A stretch of DNA of 64,000 bases from Clostridium sp. GTDB lineage: Bacteria; Bacillota; Clostridia; Clostridiales; Clostridiaceae. The position numbers were made by a program, and so were the translations under genes. Where the stretch lies: assembly GCF_026168755.1 (NCBI RefSeq), contig NZ_JAPFDR010000012.1:19119-83118 (forward strand). The letters run 5' to 3'. Positions 63,937 to 64,000 of this stretch are shown here, in pieces. How positions within the stretch are numbered: position 1 is the first letter of the stretch; each line of letters starts with the position of its first letter. Below the pieces are notes generated by a model. That model saw only the letters and a list, made by a program, of their open reading frames with translations, did not search any database and was not told where the DNA came from.

Positions 63937-64000
<64 letters not shown>

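Overview
The window is a stretch of a low-GC, spore-forming, strictly fermentative Firmicute, almost certainly Clostridium sensu stricto (cluster I); I cannot name the species. The grounds are the very AT-rich sequence and AGA/ATA-rich codon use, strong GGAGG ribosome sites, an alpha/beta-type small acid-soluble spore protein, two pyruvate:ferredoxin oxidoreductases, pyruvate formate-lyase, a flavodiiron protein, and PerR-, CtsR-, CsoR- and Fur-like operators. Most of it is ordinary chromosomal core sequence. I see no insertion sequence, prophage, CRISPR array or rRNA.

Layout. 1-5.1 kb: molybdenum-cofactor operon (moeA 3' part, mobA, mog, a MoeA-like protein with a four-cysteine tail, moaC, moaA, a MOSC protein). 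5.1-9.7 kb: TDT-family transporter behind a CRP-type palindrome, a 38-codon gene, a copper-type csoR with its own operator, a structured 127-nt element squeezed between two convergent stop codons, a kinase-like protein, uppP, a cysteine hydrolase and the initiator tRNA. 10-16 kb: first PFOR, a Nudix protein, a LUD-domain pseudogene with an internal deletion, and a secreted coiled-coil/3D-domain protein. 16-24 kb: AlaX-type editing protein, a cysteine-rich acidic protein, a lipoprotein, a phasin-like/UbiB-kinase pair and a Ca-type P-ATPase. 24-33 kb: flavodiiron protein under an apparent PerR box, an HxlR regulator divergent from the second (codon-optimised) PFOR, a metallophosphoesterase and pflB. 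33-38 kb: spore protein, then a Fur-box-controlled siderophore ABC transporter of the YclNOPQ type. 38-41 kb: HAD phosphatase, a CymR-like Rrf2 regulator and a TcyP-like cystine symporter. 41-44.5 kb: SpoVD/FtsI-type PBP and its FtsW/SpoVE partner. 44.5-47.8 kb: an accessory patch (DUF2975 + YozG-like HTH, orphan membrane proteins, a decayed gene, a GNAT enzyme). 48-51.3 kb: metNIQ under a SAM-I riboswitch with a roughly 120-nt structured insertion in P3. 51.4-58.5 kb: DUF1232 protein, RNase HI, YtxH-like protein, two tandem HTH-TPR regulators, an unannotated 32-codon Trp-rich ORF, and an AraC/GH39 fusion regulator. 58.6-64 kb: CtsR-controlled clpB, an MFS exporter, an aldo/keto reductase, tRNA-Gly and the start of tRNA-Arg.

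How it fits together: PFOR and PFL split pyruvate to acetyl-CoA with ferredoxin or formate as co-product; the flavodiiron protein protects these oxygen-sensitive enzymes; Moco genes serve a molybdo- or tungsto-enzyme not seen here; cystine, methionine and iron uptake each carry the expected sulfur or metal control signal. The items most worth following are the 6962-7088 structured element, the expanded SAM-I aptamer, the small ORF beside the HTH-TPR pair, the siderophore-binding protein without a lipobox, and the cysteine-rich protein at 17.6 kb. I did not find a clear multi-gene undescribed system.
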